64,000 bases of DNA from Nocardia sienata NBRC 100364 (GTDB taxonomy: Bacteria > Actinomycetota > Actinomycetes > Mycobacteriales > Mycobacteriaceae). Both the position numbers and the translations under genes were made by a program. The notes under the pieces are model-generated. The model had not been told where the DNA came from. It made no database searches and saw nothing but the letters and a program-made list of their open reading frames with translations. Positions 37,218-44,876 of this stretch are shown here, piece by piece; within the stretch, counting starts at the first letter, position 1, and each line of letters starts with the position of its first letter. Where the stretch lies: contig NZ_BDBX01000003.1 in the NCBI RefSeq assembly GCF_001613205.1, forward strand, positions 372,001 to 436,000. The letters are read 5' to 3'.

Positions 37218-37583
37218 GTGCGGCGCCTCATCGTGTTCCGTGGTCGGCGGTGCGACGAGTACTACGAGCGCTTGCGGAAGCTCGCTGTGGCGGCGGTCGA
37301 ACTCGGCAGCGCCGAGACCCGGTATGCGATCGAGCACGAGTACCTACCATCCGACGCGTTCGTGGCTGCCGTAATGGAGTACGACGACTCCTGGGCCGAG
37401 CTACGGGTCCGCCCGTGGTTCCCGGCCGGCGCCGGCACCCTGTTGTGGAACGGCAGGATGGCCGAGCTGACTCCAGCCGGTCTCAAAGCGTCTTCGCGAG
37501 TACTTACCACGAGCCGGCTCGCCATGCCTCGCAGCACTGTTCGGATTCCGAAATCGGCAATCAGAGAAAGTCACAATTCCTAA
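37218..37583 (+). CDS. Possible small protein of unknown function
   Basis: A 121-codon frame with fairly good third-position G/C over the first 95 codons, weaker after. The translation (YYERLRKLAVAAVELGS, YAIEHEYLPSDAFVAAVMEY) is mixed and globular-looking, unlike the Arg-rich shadows elsewhere. No clear ribosome site or domain. It may be a decayed gene end, since codon bias drops after about 37495. Confidence 0.35.
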   Translation: MRRLIVFRGRRCDEYYERLRKLAVAAVELGSAETRYAIEHEYLPSDAFVAAVMEYDDSWAELRVRPWFPAGAGTLLWNGRMAELTPAGLKASSRVLTTSRLAMPRSTVRIPKSAIRESHNS

Positions 37584-37682
37584 TTTGGTAATCGTGGCGT
37601 GTCGCAGCGCCGGTTGTGGAAGATGCAGTTCGTTCGACGCCATCCCGGAACCGTTGCTGACCGCGCTGCGGCATACGGTCAT

Positions 37683-38453
37683 TCAGACCATGACCGCGGG
37701 GACCGCGGTGATCAGGCCACCATCCACCAGCAGATCCTGGCCGTTGATATAGGACGCCTCCTCCGACGCCAGAAAAGCGACCGCGGAGGCGATATCCGTC
37801 GCGGAACCCAACCGGCCCGCCGCCACCGACGCGATCGCTGTGGCCTGCGCCGCCGCCGACACCTCGGCCCGATAGGAGGGAGTGTCGATATAGCCCGGGC
37901 TGATCGAATTGACCCGGATCCGCCGCGGAGCCAGCTCGGCGGCCAGCGTCTGCGCCAGGTTGCGGACAGCCGCTTTGGTCGCCGAGTACAGCGCCGCCGC
38001 CGGGACACCGCGGTACACCGCCCACGACGAGTTCACCACGATCGCACCGTGGTCGGGGACCAGCGGCAGAGTTTTCTGGATGGTGAAGAAAACACCCTTG
38101 AAGTTCGTGGCGACAACCCGGTCGAAGTACTCCTCGGTGATACCGGGCGCCGGGCCGAACGCGGCCGTCCCGGCATTCGCGAATACGACATCGAGCCGGC
38201 CGAAACGGGAACGCGCCGTGTCCACGAGCGCGTCGAGATCGGCCGTATCCGCGACATCGCCCCGCACCGTGACCAGACGGTCACCGGCGTCCAGTTCCGC
38301 CGCGGCGGCATCGAGTCCACTCCCGGTGCGGCCGGTGATGATCACTCGCGCGCCCTCGTCGAGTAGCCGGCGCGCGGTGGCCAGACCCATACCGCTGCTG
38401 CCCCCGGTGACGAGCGCGGTCCTACCATCGAAACGAGAGTTCACATCGGGCAT
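37683..38453 (-). CDS. Short-chain dehydrogenase/reductase
   Basis: 256 residues. TGGSSGMGLATARRL for cofactor binding, NAG in VFANAGTAAFG, catalytic Ser (VNSSWAVYRG) and Tyr-x-x-x-Lys in ALYSATKAAV, and the C-terminal DLLVDGG. TGRT after the second strand suggests NADP(H). ATG at 38453 with GGGAAAGG upstream. Belongs to the FabG-like classical SDRs; substrate unknown. Its upstream neighbour is a hydrolase relic. Confidence 0.92.
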   Translation of the reverse strand: MPDVNSRFDGRTALVTGGSSGMGLATARRLLDEGARVIITGRTGSGLDAAAAELDAGDRLVTVRGDVADTADLDALVDTARSRFGRLDVVFANAGTAAFGPAPGITEEYFDRVVATNFKGVFFTIQKTLPLVPDHGAIVVNSSWAVYRGVPAAALYSATKAAVRNLAQTLAAELAPRRIRVNSISPGYIDTPSYRAEVSAAAQATAIASVAAGRLGSATDIASAVAFLASEEASYINGQDLLVDGGLITAVPAVMV

Positions 38454-38530
38454 TACGGAACCTTTCCCACGGAGCGAATGGTTCGATGAACGTCGAACCG
38501 GACGGGAAAATTCCGGACCCGCCGCTGCGC

Positions 38531-38890
38531 TCACGACCCCGCTACGCGAGCCAACACAACCTGCGCCGGCTCATCCGGCGCCTGCTCGGGAACCCAATGC
38601 CCGGCCCCTCCCGCTTTCTCCGTCTGTCCGGGATCGTGATCGCGCGCCCACGCGAACGCCGCCGGATGCGGCACCGACACCGTCGTCAACGAGGCGATCC
38701 GATCCGGCTGGCGGGCAGCCACATCCCACGCCACGATCGCACCGCAGTCGTGGCTCACCAGATGAGGACGTTCCAGTGCCGACGCGTCACAGACGCCCAG
38801 CACATCCGCACGGAGTTGCGACAGACCATAGTCCTGACCCACACCTCGAAATCCAGCTCGCCGACGCGCACCGTCCGCAGCTCAGCTCAG
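38531..38890 (-). pseudogene. Remnant of an alpha/beta hydrolase (epoxide hydrolase type)
   Basis: Three pieces of one family remain in order. RTVRVGELDFEVWV lies near 38880-38840. LRADVLGVCDASALERPHLV with SHDCGAIVAWDVAARQPDRI and VSVPHPAAFAWA follow. Finally GHWVPEQAPDEPAQVV, the family's C terminus, ends at 38531. The stretches between them, including the oxyanion loop and cap domain, are missing. The nucleophile motif GHDWGA reads SHDCGA. Two internal deletions and the altered motif make it inactive. Confidence 0.75.
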
Positions 38891-39023
38891 CCGTGCTCAT
38901 CGCTGCATGCCGGCCAAATCCCATCACGGCTGCTAGACACCTGTATGAATCATTGTCCGTGGAACGCGGCCGGTACCGGCCCCGCGCGCCCCGACGTCAG
39001 GGAACCGACGGAGGGAACACCTC

Positions 39024-39095
39024 ATGAGCACAGATCACGCCGTCGCGGTCGTCATCGGCGGAGCCTCCGGCATCGGCTGGGCCACCGCACAACAC
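39024..39095 (+). pseudogene. N-terminal fragment of an SDR interrupted by a transposon
   Basis: ATG at 39024 starts STDHAVAVVIGGASGIGWAT, the SDR cofactor-binding segment, and then runs into the transposon end at 39096. The C-terminal two-thirds of an SDR in the same orientation resume at 44260. About 50 residues between the two are gone. Confidence 0.8.
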
Positions 39096-39135
39096 GGGGT
39101 TCCGGTAGTAACCGCCGAAAAACCAACGGATACGG
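39096..39135. repeat. Left terminal inverted repeat of the Tn3-family element
   Basis: Begins GGGGTTCCGGTAGTAACCGC and continues for 40 bases. The reverse complement of the repeat at 23496-23534 matches it with two substitutions and one base less in an A-run. It lies 12 bp from the recombinase stop codon. Confidence 0.85.
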
Positions 39136-39147
39136 CGTAGCTGCTGG

Positions 39148-40158
39148 TCAGCGTCGACGGTCGGCTCCCGGGCCCAGGATCGAGGTCAGCTCGCGCATCG
39201 CCTGTGGGGACGGTTTGAAGTAGCGGCGCAGGTTCTCGGCTGTGCGGTGCCGGGACTTGGCCATCAGTTCCAGCAGGCCGGCTCCGGATTCTCCGAGGTG
39301 GGTCAGTCCGGAATGGCGTAGTTCGTGAAGGTCCCAGCCGGTTCCGGGCCCGTCGATGGCGGTGGCGGCGTCGAGTAGGTCGCGGGCCTGGTCGTAGGAC
39401 AGCCGGGCGAGGCCGGTGTCGGGGCAGACGTCGCGGTCGGCGAGGTACTTGCCGGGTCCCGGTCGGCGGTGGGTCACGAACACGGGGCCGCGGGTGCGGT
39501 CGCGGATGAGCCGGGGAAGCAGGCGGGCGGTGCCGGCGTCCCAGTACACGTTTTCGAGGACGTGTTCGTGGTGGGTGGCGCCGCGTCGGCGGATGCGGGG
39601 TTTGGCGCCCTTGGACTTCACCGCCGCGGTGCGGCCGGCGAGGTCGAGGTCTTCGATGTTGACCTGGAGTAGTTCTTCGGCGCGGGCGCAGGTTTCGTAC
39701 AGCATCCGCCACAGCGTCTTCTCGCGCAGGTGGATATCGCGGCGGGCGATGAGCCGGTCGATCGCGGTGCGCGAACGGACCGGGGTCTCGGAGTCCGGTG
39801 GTGTCGACCGCCCGGCCGAGGCCGGGAGCGTCGGTGCGGTCCAGCCCTGTTCGGCGCACCAGCTCAGCCATTTACCGACCGCGGCGCGGCGCGCGTTCCA
39901 GGTGTTGACCGCCGAGTTGCCCCACAGGGTTTCCAGCGCGGCGCCGATTTCGGCGTCGGTGACCGAGTCCAGGGCGCGGCTGTGCCCGATAAGCCCATCG
40001 GGGCCGCGGCCGTCGAGTTGGTCGACGGTCTTGACGATCGCGAAGCCGTAGGCGCGGCGGGTGTTGGCCGAGCCGATGGTGTCGAGGAACGTGTCGGTGG
40101 CGATGCGCAGGGTGCGTGTCGGCGGGGCGGTGCGCAGCCGGGTCACCTTCGCGGCCAT
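39148..40158 (-). CDS. Tyrosine recombinase of the Tn3-family element (TnpI-like)
   Basis: 336 residues from the ATG at 40158, which has GGAAGGTGG upstream; an earlier ATG at 40242 would place part of the resolution site inside the gene and is less likely. N-terminal SAM-like domain ([20 protein letters not shown]), then catalytic Arg in [11 protein letters not shown], Lys in [22 protein letters not shown], His in [10 protein letters not shown] and Tyr in RRYFKPS. Intact. In Tn4430-type transposons such a recombinase resolves the cointegrate at an internal site; here the candidate site is immediately upstream. Confidence 0.9.
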   Translation of the reverse strand: MAAKVTRLRTAPPTRTLRIATDTFLDTIGSANTRRAYGFAIVKTVDQLDGRGPDGLIGHSRALDSVTDAEIGAALETLWGNSAVNTWNARRAAVGKWLSWCAEQGWTAPTLPASAGRSTPPDSETPVRSRTAIDRLIARRDIHLREKTLWRMLYETCARAEELLQVNIEDLDLAGRTAAVKSKGAKPRIRRRGATHHEHVLENVYWDAGTARLLPRLIRDRTRGPVFVTHRRPGPGKYLADRDVCPDTGLARLSYDQARDLLDAATAIDGPGTGWDLHELRHSGLTHLGESGAGLLELMAKSRHRTAENLRRYFKPSPQAMRELTSILGPGADRRR

Positions 40159-40179
40159 CGACGTCCACCTTCCGGCTTG

Positions 40180-40271
40180 CCCCGGATAACGGGGCTGCTT
40201 CGTGTACGCGGCGGAGCGGGTCCGCCGCAGGTCGGGTTCCACGATACCCCGGATAACAGGCCATTATCCGG
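40180..40271. repeat. Predicted internal resolution site
   Basis: CCGGATAA (40249-40256), spacer CAGGCCA, TTATCCGG (40264-40271) is a core-type inverted repeat. CCCCGGATAAC occurs both at 40180-40190 and at 40247-40257 as a direct repeat. An inverted core plus a direct accessory motif beside the recombinase gene is the arrangement of TnpI resolution sites. Confidence 0.65.
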
Positions 40272-40494
40272 GCTATCCCTGCTATCGTTGAGCGGTCACA
40301 GCCAGACGCGTACCGCCGTTCGCCGCAGTCACCGATGCCCACGCCACCGGATGACAGAGTCGGCCAGAGTCTCTCGGGGCCCGCGCAATGAGCAATGCCG
40401 TCCTGCCTACCGGTGCCTCCACCCGGCCGGATGGAGGCACCTTCGTCGTTCCCGGGTAGCGGCGCCGCCGCGATCATGGAATATCGTGCCGGTC

Positions 40495-41139
40495 ATGACC
40501 ACGGATGACTGGTTGGCCGACACCCGAACCTCGTATGACACGGTCGCGGTCAGCTATGCCGACCAAGTGCGCGGCGCCCTCGCCGGACACCAGTACCTTC
40601 GCGCGGCTCTGGCGTTGTTCGCCGACAGCGTGCGGACTGTTGGCGGCGGACCGGTCGCGGACGTCGGCTGCGGCCCCGGTGAAGTCACCGCCCACCTGCA
40701 TGAGCTCGGTGTCGACGCCTTCGGTATCGACCTCTCCCCGGCGATGATCGACGTGGCCCGGCGCGACCACCCCGGCCTGCGGTTCGAGGTGGGCTCGATG
40801 ACGGAGCTGAACCTGCCCGTCGCTTCGGTGGCCGGCCTGCTCGTCTGGCAGTCGTTGATCCACATCCCCGACGACGAGGTGCCGACTGTGTTCGGGCGCT
40901 TCCACCGAGCATTGCGTCCCGGCGGACCGTTGCAACTCCTGTTCCATGTCGGCGACGAGTCGCGGTTGATGACGGAGGGCTACGGCGGTCACCCGATGAA
41001 GGTCCATGTCCACCACCGTCAGCCGAACCAGGTGGCATCCTGGCTGCACGATGCCGGATTCGTGGTCGAGGCCCAGATGCTGCTCGACCCGTATGCGAAA
41101 GCTCAGCAAGCGATTCTTTTCGCACGCAGTAAGTCCTAA
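40495..41139 (+). CDS. SAM-dependent class I methyltransferase
   Basis: 214 residues. Motif I VADVGCGPGEVTAHL, the acidic end of strand 2 (FGIDLSPAMIDVARRDHPGL), motif post-II LLVWQSLIHIPDDEV and motif III LRPGGPLQLLFHV are all present, so the enzyme looks intact. ATG at 40495. It is a passenger of the Tn3-family element, transcribed away from the recombinase. Close relatives methylate small molecules; the target is unknown, and a resistance or detoxification role would be speculation. Confidence 0.9.
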   Translation: MTTDDWLADTRTSYDTVAVSYADQVRGALAGHQYLRAALALFADSVRTVGGGPVADVGCGPGEVTAHLHELGVDAFGIDLSPAMIDVARRDHPGLRFEVGSMTELNLPVASVAGLLVWQSLIHIPDDEVPTVFGRFHRALRPGGPLQLLFHVGDESRLMTEGYGGHPMKVHVHHRQPNQVASWLHDAGFVVEAQMLLDPYAKAQQAILFARSKS

Positions 41140-41154
41140 CCTCTGCATATGTCG

Positions 41155-41407
41155 GGCTCGCCACTGGCCGGGTGTGGCGGGTGATCATCTGGCACTCCGG
41201 ACGCCAGTGGGCGGGCATCACCGCCCACAAGCTGCGGATCGGAGTCGAGGGCGCCCCTACTCCTTCGGCTACGTCGCCGGACCGCACTACCCGCGAGCCT
41301 GGGACCACGACTGGACCCAGGACGGACGATCCTGCGCGGACCTGATCCCGGATATGACGACCACCGAATGGCTCGGCCGCGAGCACACGAACCGGGCCCT
41401 GGGGTAG
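41155..41407 (+). pseudogene. Frameshifted remnant of an unknown gene
   Basis: One frame reads GRVWRVIIWHSGRQWAGITA then HKLRIGVEG, and the next PYSFGYVAGPHYPRAWDHDW then SCADLIPDMTTTEWLGREHT, ending with TAG at 41407. The join near 41262 needs a frame change. Both parts have natural-looking composition and no family I recognise. No start codon with a ribosome site is evident. Confidence 0.45.
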
Positions 41408-41419
41408 CGCCGGGACCGG

Positions 41420-44259
41420 TCAGAACAGGGTGTCGCGCACCCGCAGCGGCCGGTAGCCCGTCGGGCCGAGCGCGGCGAGTTCGGCGTCGATGTCGACTTC
41501 GATCGCGCCGAAGAAGTTGATGTTGGCGCTGTGCGCGGGTGAGATGTGGGCCAGGACCTCGTCGTCGATGCGGTGGCCGGCCCGCCGCATCTGCTCGACG
41601 GCGAGCCCGTAGTACTCGGTGGTCCAGGCGATCACGGCGTTGGTGGCCAGGGTCAAACACCAGGCTTGTTCGGTCTGGTCTTGCAGCTGGCGGGCCCGGA
41701 TCATGCCCTCGTGGGCATACAGCAGGTCGCGGCGCAAGGCGTGCAGGGATTCACCCTTGTTGAGCTGGCGGGATATCTTGCGCCGGTAATCCGGATCGGA
41801 GAGGTATTTCGCGGCGTAGATGGTGCGCCGCAACGCCCCGTACTCCTTGAGCGCCGCGGCCAGGGTGTTCTGGCGACCCGACGCCGAGAGCTTGCCGACC
41901 AGCAGGGACGCGGTGGCGTGCCCGAACTTCAACGATCCGGCCAACCGCAGCAGATCGTCCAGTGCTCGGCGACCAAATCCAGGTTGGCCTTACGGGTCAT
42001 CAACGGGCCCGCGTGCGGGAACTGATCCTCGGCGGCCGCGCGCGGGCCCGGCCGGTACAAGGTGATGCGGCCCAGGTCCCGGATCCGCGGGGACAACTGC
42101 ATCCCGAGCAGGTCGAACAGGCCGAAGTTCACCAGCGTGACCCCGTGGGTGTCGGTGGCGTGTTCGGTGATCGGCAGATCGGTGGCATTGCCCAGGATCT
42201 CGTCGAGCACGTAGTGGGCTTCGCGTTTGGTCGCCACGATCACCTTCGTGCCGTAGGTGGCGTGGGAGTCGGTGACATGGGTGTAGGTCGACAGCCCCTC
42301 GTTCGCGAAGTAGCGGCTCAACGGGCGGGCAGTCGTGGATTTCCCGCGCGTCGGGAACCGCTGCCCATCGCTGGAGGACAGGGTGCCGGCGCCGAACACC
42401 GGGGTGAGCGGGAGCCGTTGGTGGTAGTCGATGATCGCGAGGTTGGCCGCGCGCAGGGTCTCCTCACGCACATACCATTCGTCGGTCCAGGACAAGATGT
42501 CGTAGGGGATCCCGCAGGCCTCGGCCATCCGCGTCAGACCCAGGTTCGTCGAGTGCGCGAGCAACACGGCGATCAGATTGCGTTTCAACTCCGGCGTCCG
42601 TGACGCCTGCCCGCCGGCGTGGGTGAAACAGTCCAGATAGCCGGTGCGTTTGTCCAGCTCGATCAACAACGACACGATCGGCGCGAACGGCAGCATCTCG
42701 GTCAGCTCGGCCTTCAGCGTGACCGCCTCGGCCGGCACGTCCTCCGCGGTCAACGGGGAGATGATCAGACCCCCGGATTCCCCGTCCAACCGCACCGGGC
42801 CCTCCCCGTCGGCGAGCACCGCCTCGAGTTCACCGACCGCGGTATGCAGTTCGTCAACGACGGCGGCCAGCGCGACGCCGGGATCGGCCGAGCGACCGAC
42901 CAGGCGACAGAACTCGGTGCGCTGCGGTTCCCACTGCTGCGGCGTGAGCAGGTAGGCGGCCGGGTCGGCATAGCGGCGTAGCCGGGAACGAACACGTCTC
43001 CGCTGCGCAGCCCGTCACGTACCCCGAGCAGCACACACAGCTCCCAGTAGTGTCGATAGGCGGTGGCGCTGCCGGACTTGCGCGCCTGTTCGAGGTAGCC
43101 GCGCCACTTCGTGGGCACGAACCCGGTCGGAGCCTCGTCGAAGACCTTTCGGCGGCCGGTGGCGTTGAGCTCGCGCAGCATCGCGACTGCGATCAGCAGC
43201 TCGGACGCGGCGGTCCCGCCGGCGAACCCCACCGTGGCCAGCACCGCGGGGGTGAACTGACGCAGGTAGTTGTAGGAGGAGTCCAGCGCGGCCAGATGCC
43301 CGTGATCGCGCGGAAGGCGCGGTTTGGCCTGCGCGATCGCCGCCCGCAGGCGTTCCCACCCGATCTTCTCCCCACGGATCAGCGCGCCGATATCCTCATC
43401 GGCCACCGCCGGATCGGTGAGGATGGCCAGCAGATCATCCAACAGCGCCTAGCGGTCCTCGCCCGTCTTGCCGCGTTCGGCGAGCTCGGCCTGCATCCGG
43501 CGCTCGGCGGCCCCGAATTTCGCCGAGATCGCCTGATCGAACAACGCCACGACCTCATCGAGGACATCGGTGCCGGACTGGGCCAACACTGTCAGCAGGA
43601 TCGGATACCGGCGCTGCGGATCACGGCGCTCCAGCGCCTGCGGGGTCAATCGCCGGCCCATCGTGGCCAGAAACCGGCGCCGCTCGGCGGGCAGCACCGA
43701 CATATCCAGGCGATCCGCGCCCAGGCCGCGCAAGAACGCCAGCTTGTCGACCTCGGCGCGCACCGCGGCCGCCGACGCCTCCACCGGCCCGGTCGACAGC
43801 CACCGCAACCGCGAAACCCCCAGCGAGGCATCGGTAACCAGCAGCGCATCCAGCTCCGCACAGCGCGCCGGAGTGAACTCATGCGCCAGGCGATCGTAGG
43901 TCTCGCGCTGGGCCTGCTCGCGGGCATGAGCGATGCGTTCGACCATGTTCACCGGGCCCGGGCGGATCACCCGCGCCGAGATCAGATACTCACACCCCAA
44001 CCGGAACAACAGGGTCGGCGAATCGTGCTCCATCGCCCGCGCCTCGTCGAGTTCCTTGAGTTCGAGCGCACCGGCGGTCCGCCACCCCAGGTACTGCGCG
44101 ACCAGGCGCAGATGGTCGGTGCGGGTCTGGGCGCGGCGGCCGTAGGAACGGATCTCGGTACCGTCGACACGCAGCTGCTCGGCCAACCGGGCTACCGCGA
44201 CCGGCGGGGCGGTCACCACCCGATCAGGCACGAACCCCAACCACGGCAACCGGAACCCC
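41420..44259 (-). pseudogene. Tn3-family transposase (TnpA), decayed
   Basis: The reading runs for about 940 codons but is broken. The start is missing: it opens at RLPWLGFVPDRVV, about 65 residues into the usual N-terminal DUF4158 domain. There is an in-frame TAG at 43451-43449 between KTGEDR and ALLDDLL, a frameshift near 42975 (SGDVFVPG / RRYADP) and another near 41940 (VAEHW / AGSLKFGHATAS). Catalytic-region motifs remain: VTDSHATYGTKVIV, EHATDTHGVTLVN and LNKGESLHALRRDL. The C-terminal end is short. It cannot make a functional transposase unless the breaks are sequencing errors. Confidence 0.9.
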
Positions 44260-44847
44260 CTCTTCGACACCGTCACCGCACAACACGGTCCCATCGACAC
44301 CGTCGTCGACTGCGCCGGAATCTCCCGGCCCGACACCCTCACCGACCTCTCCCTCGACGACTGGAAAGCCACAGTCGACGTATGCCTCACCGGAGCCTTC
44401 CTCACCGTGCGCGAAGCCGCCCGCACCCTGCGCGACAGCGGATCAGTGGTACTCGTGGCCTCCCTCAACGGCCGCCAGCCGGGAATCGGTATGGGCGCCT
44501 ACTGCTCCGCCAAAGCCGGCGTACTCATGCTCACCGAAGTCGCCGCCATGGAACTCGCGCCGCGCGGTATCCGCGTCAACGCGGTCAACACCGGATTCGT
44601 GCACACACCACTCACCCACGGCGCCACCCTCGTCCCCGGCCTCGTCGAGGAATACATCGACAACACCCCACTAGGACGGGCCGGCACCCCCGGCGAAATC
44701 GCACAGACCATAGGGTTTCTCACCTCCACCGCGGCCGGCTGGATGACCGGCGCGGCCATCGATCTCAACGGCGGCGCCCACACCAAACGCTATCCGGATA
44801 TCGTGGCGCGAATCGCGGATATGGCGGGCGGCAACAGCGCGCCGTGA
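44260..44847 (+). pseudogene. C-terminal fragment of the interrupted SDR
   Basis: Reads LFDTVTAQHGPIDTVVDCAG, then the usual SDR C terminus: LVASLNGRQPGIGMGAYCSA-K with the Tyr and Lys of the active site, NAVNTGFVHTPLTH and AAIDLNGGAH, ending at 44847. The N-terminal portion is at 39024-39095. A start codon at 44407 could in principle restart translation, but the product would lack the cofactor site. Confidence 0.85.
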
Positions 44848-44876
44848 CAAGCGGTAACCCGGGCCCACCGCCGACA

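Larger units (their letters stand above)
39096..44259. mobile_element. Decayed Tn3-family transposon with tyrosine recombinase
   Basis: The left end is a 40-bp terminal repeat (39096-39135). Inside, in order: tyrosine recombinase (minus), predicted resolution site, methyltransferase (plus), a broken gene (plus) and a decayed transposase (minus). The right edge lacks the full repeat and the first part of the transposase; only ACCGGAACCCC (44249-44259), the last 11 bases expected of the repeat, is there. No 5-bp target duplication is seen (aacac versus ctctt). It interrupts an SDR gene. Confidence 0.85.

Noticed and set aside
39083..44288. Reading the 15-bp repeats as integrase attachment sites of an integrative element
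   Set aside because: Joining the flanks at the repeat would give an SDR lacking about 50 essential residues, and the left end carries a Tn3 terminal repeat. A Tn3-type insertion with deletion fits better, though the repeat remains unexplained.
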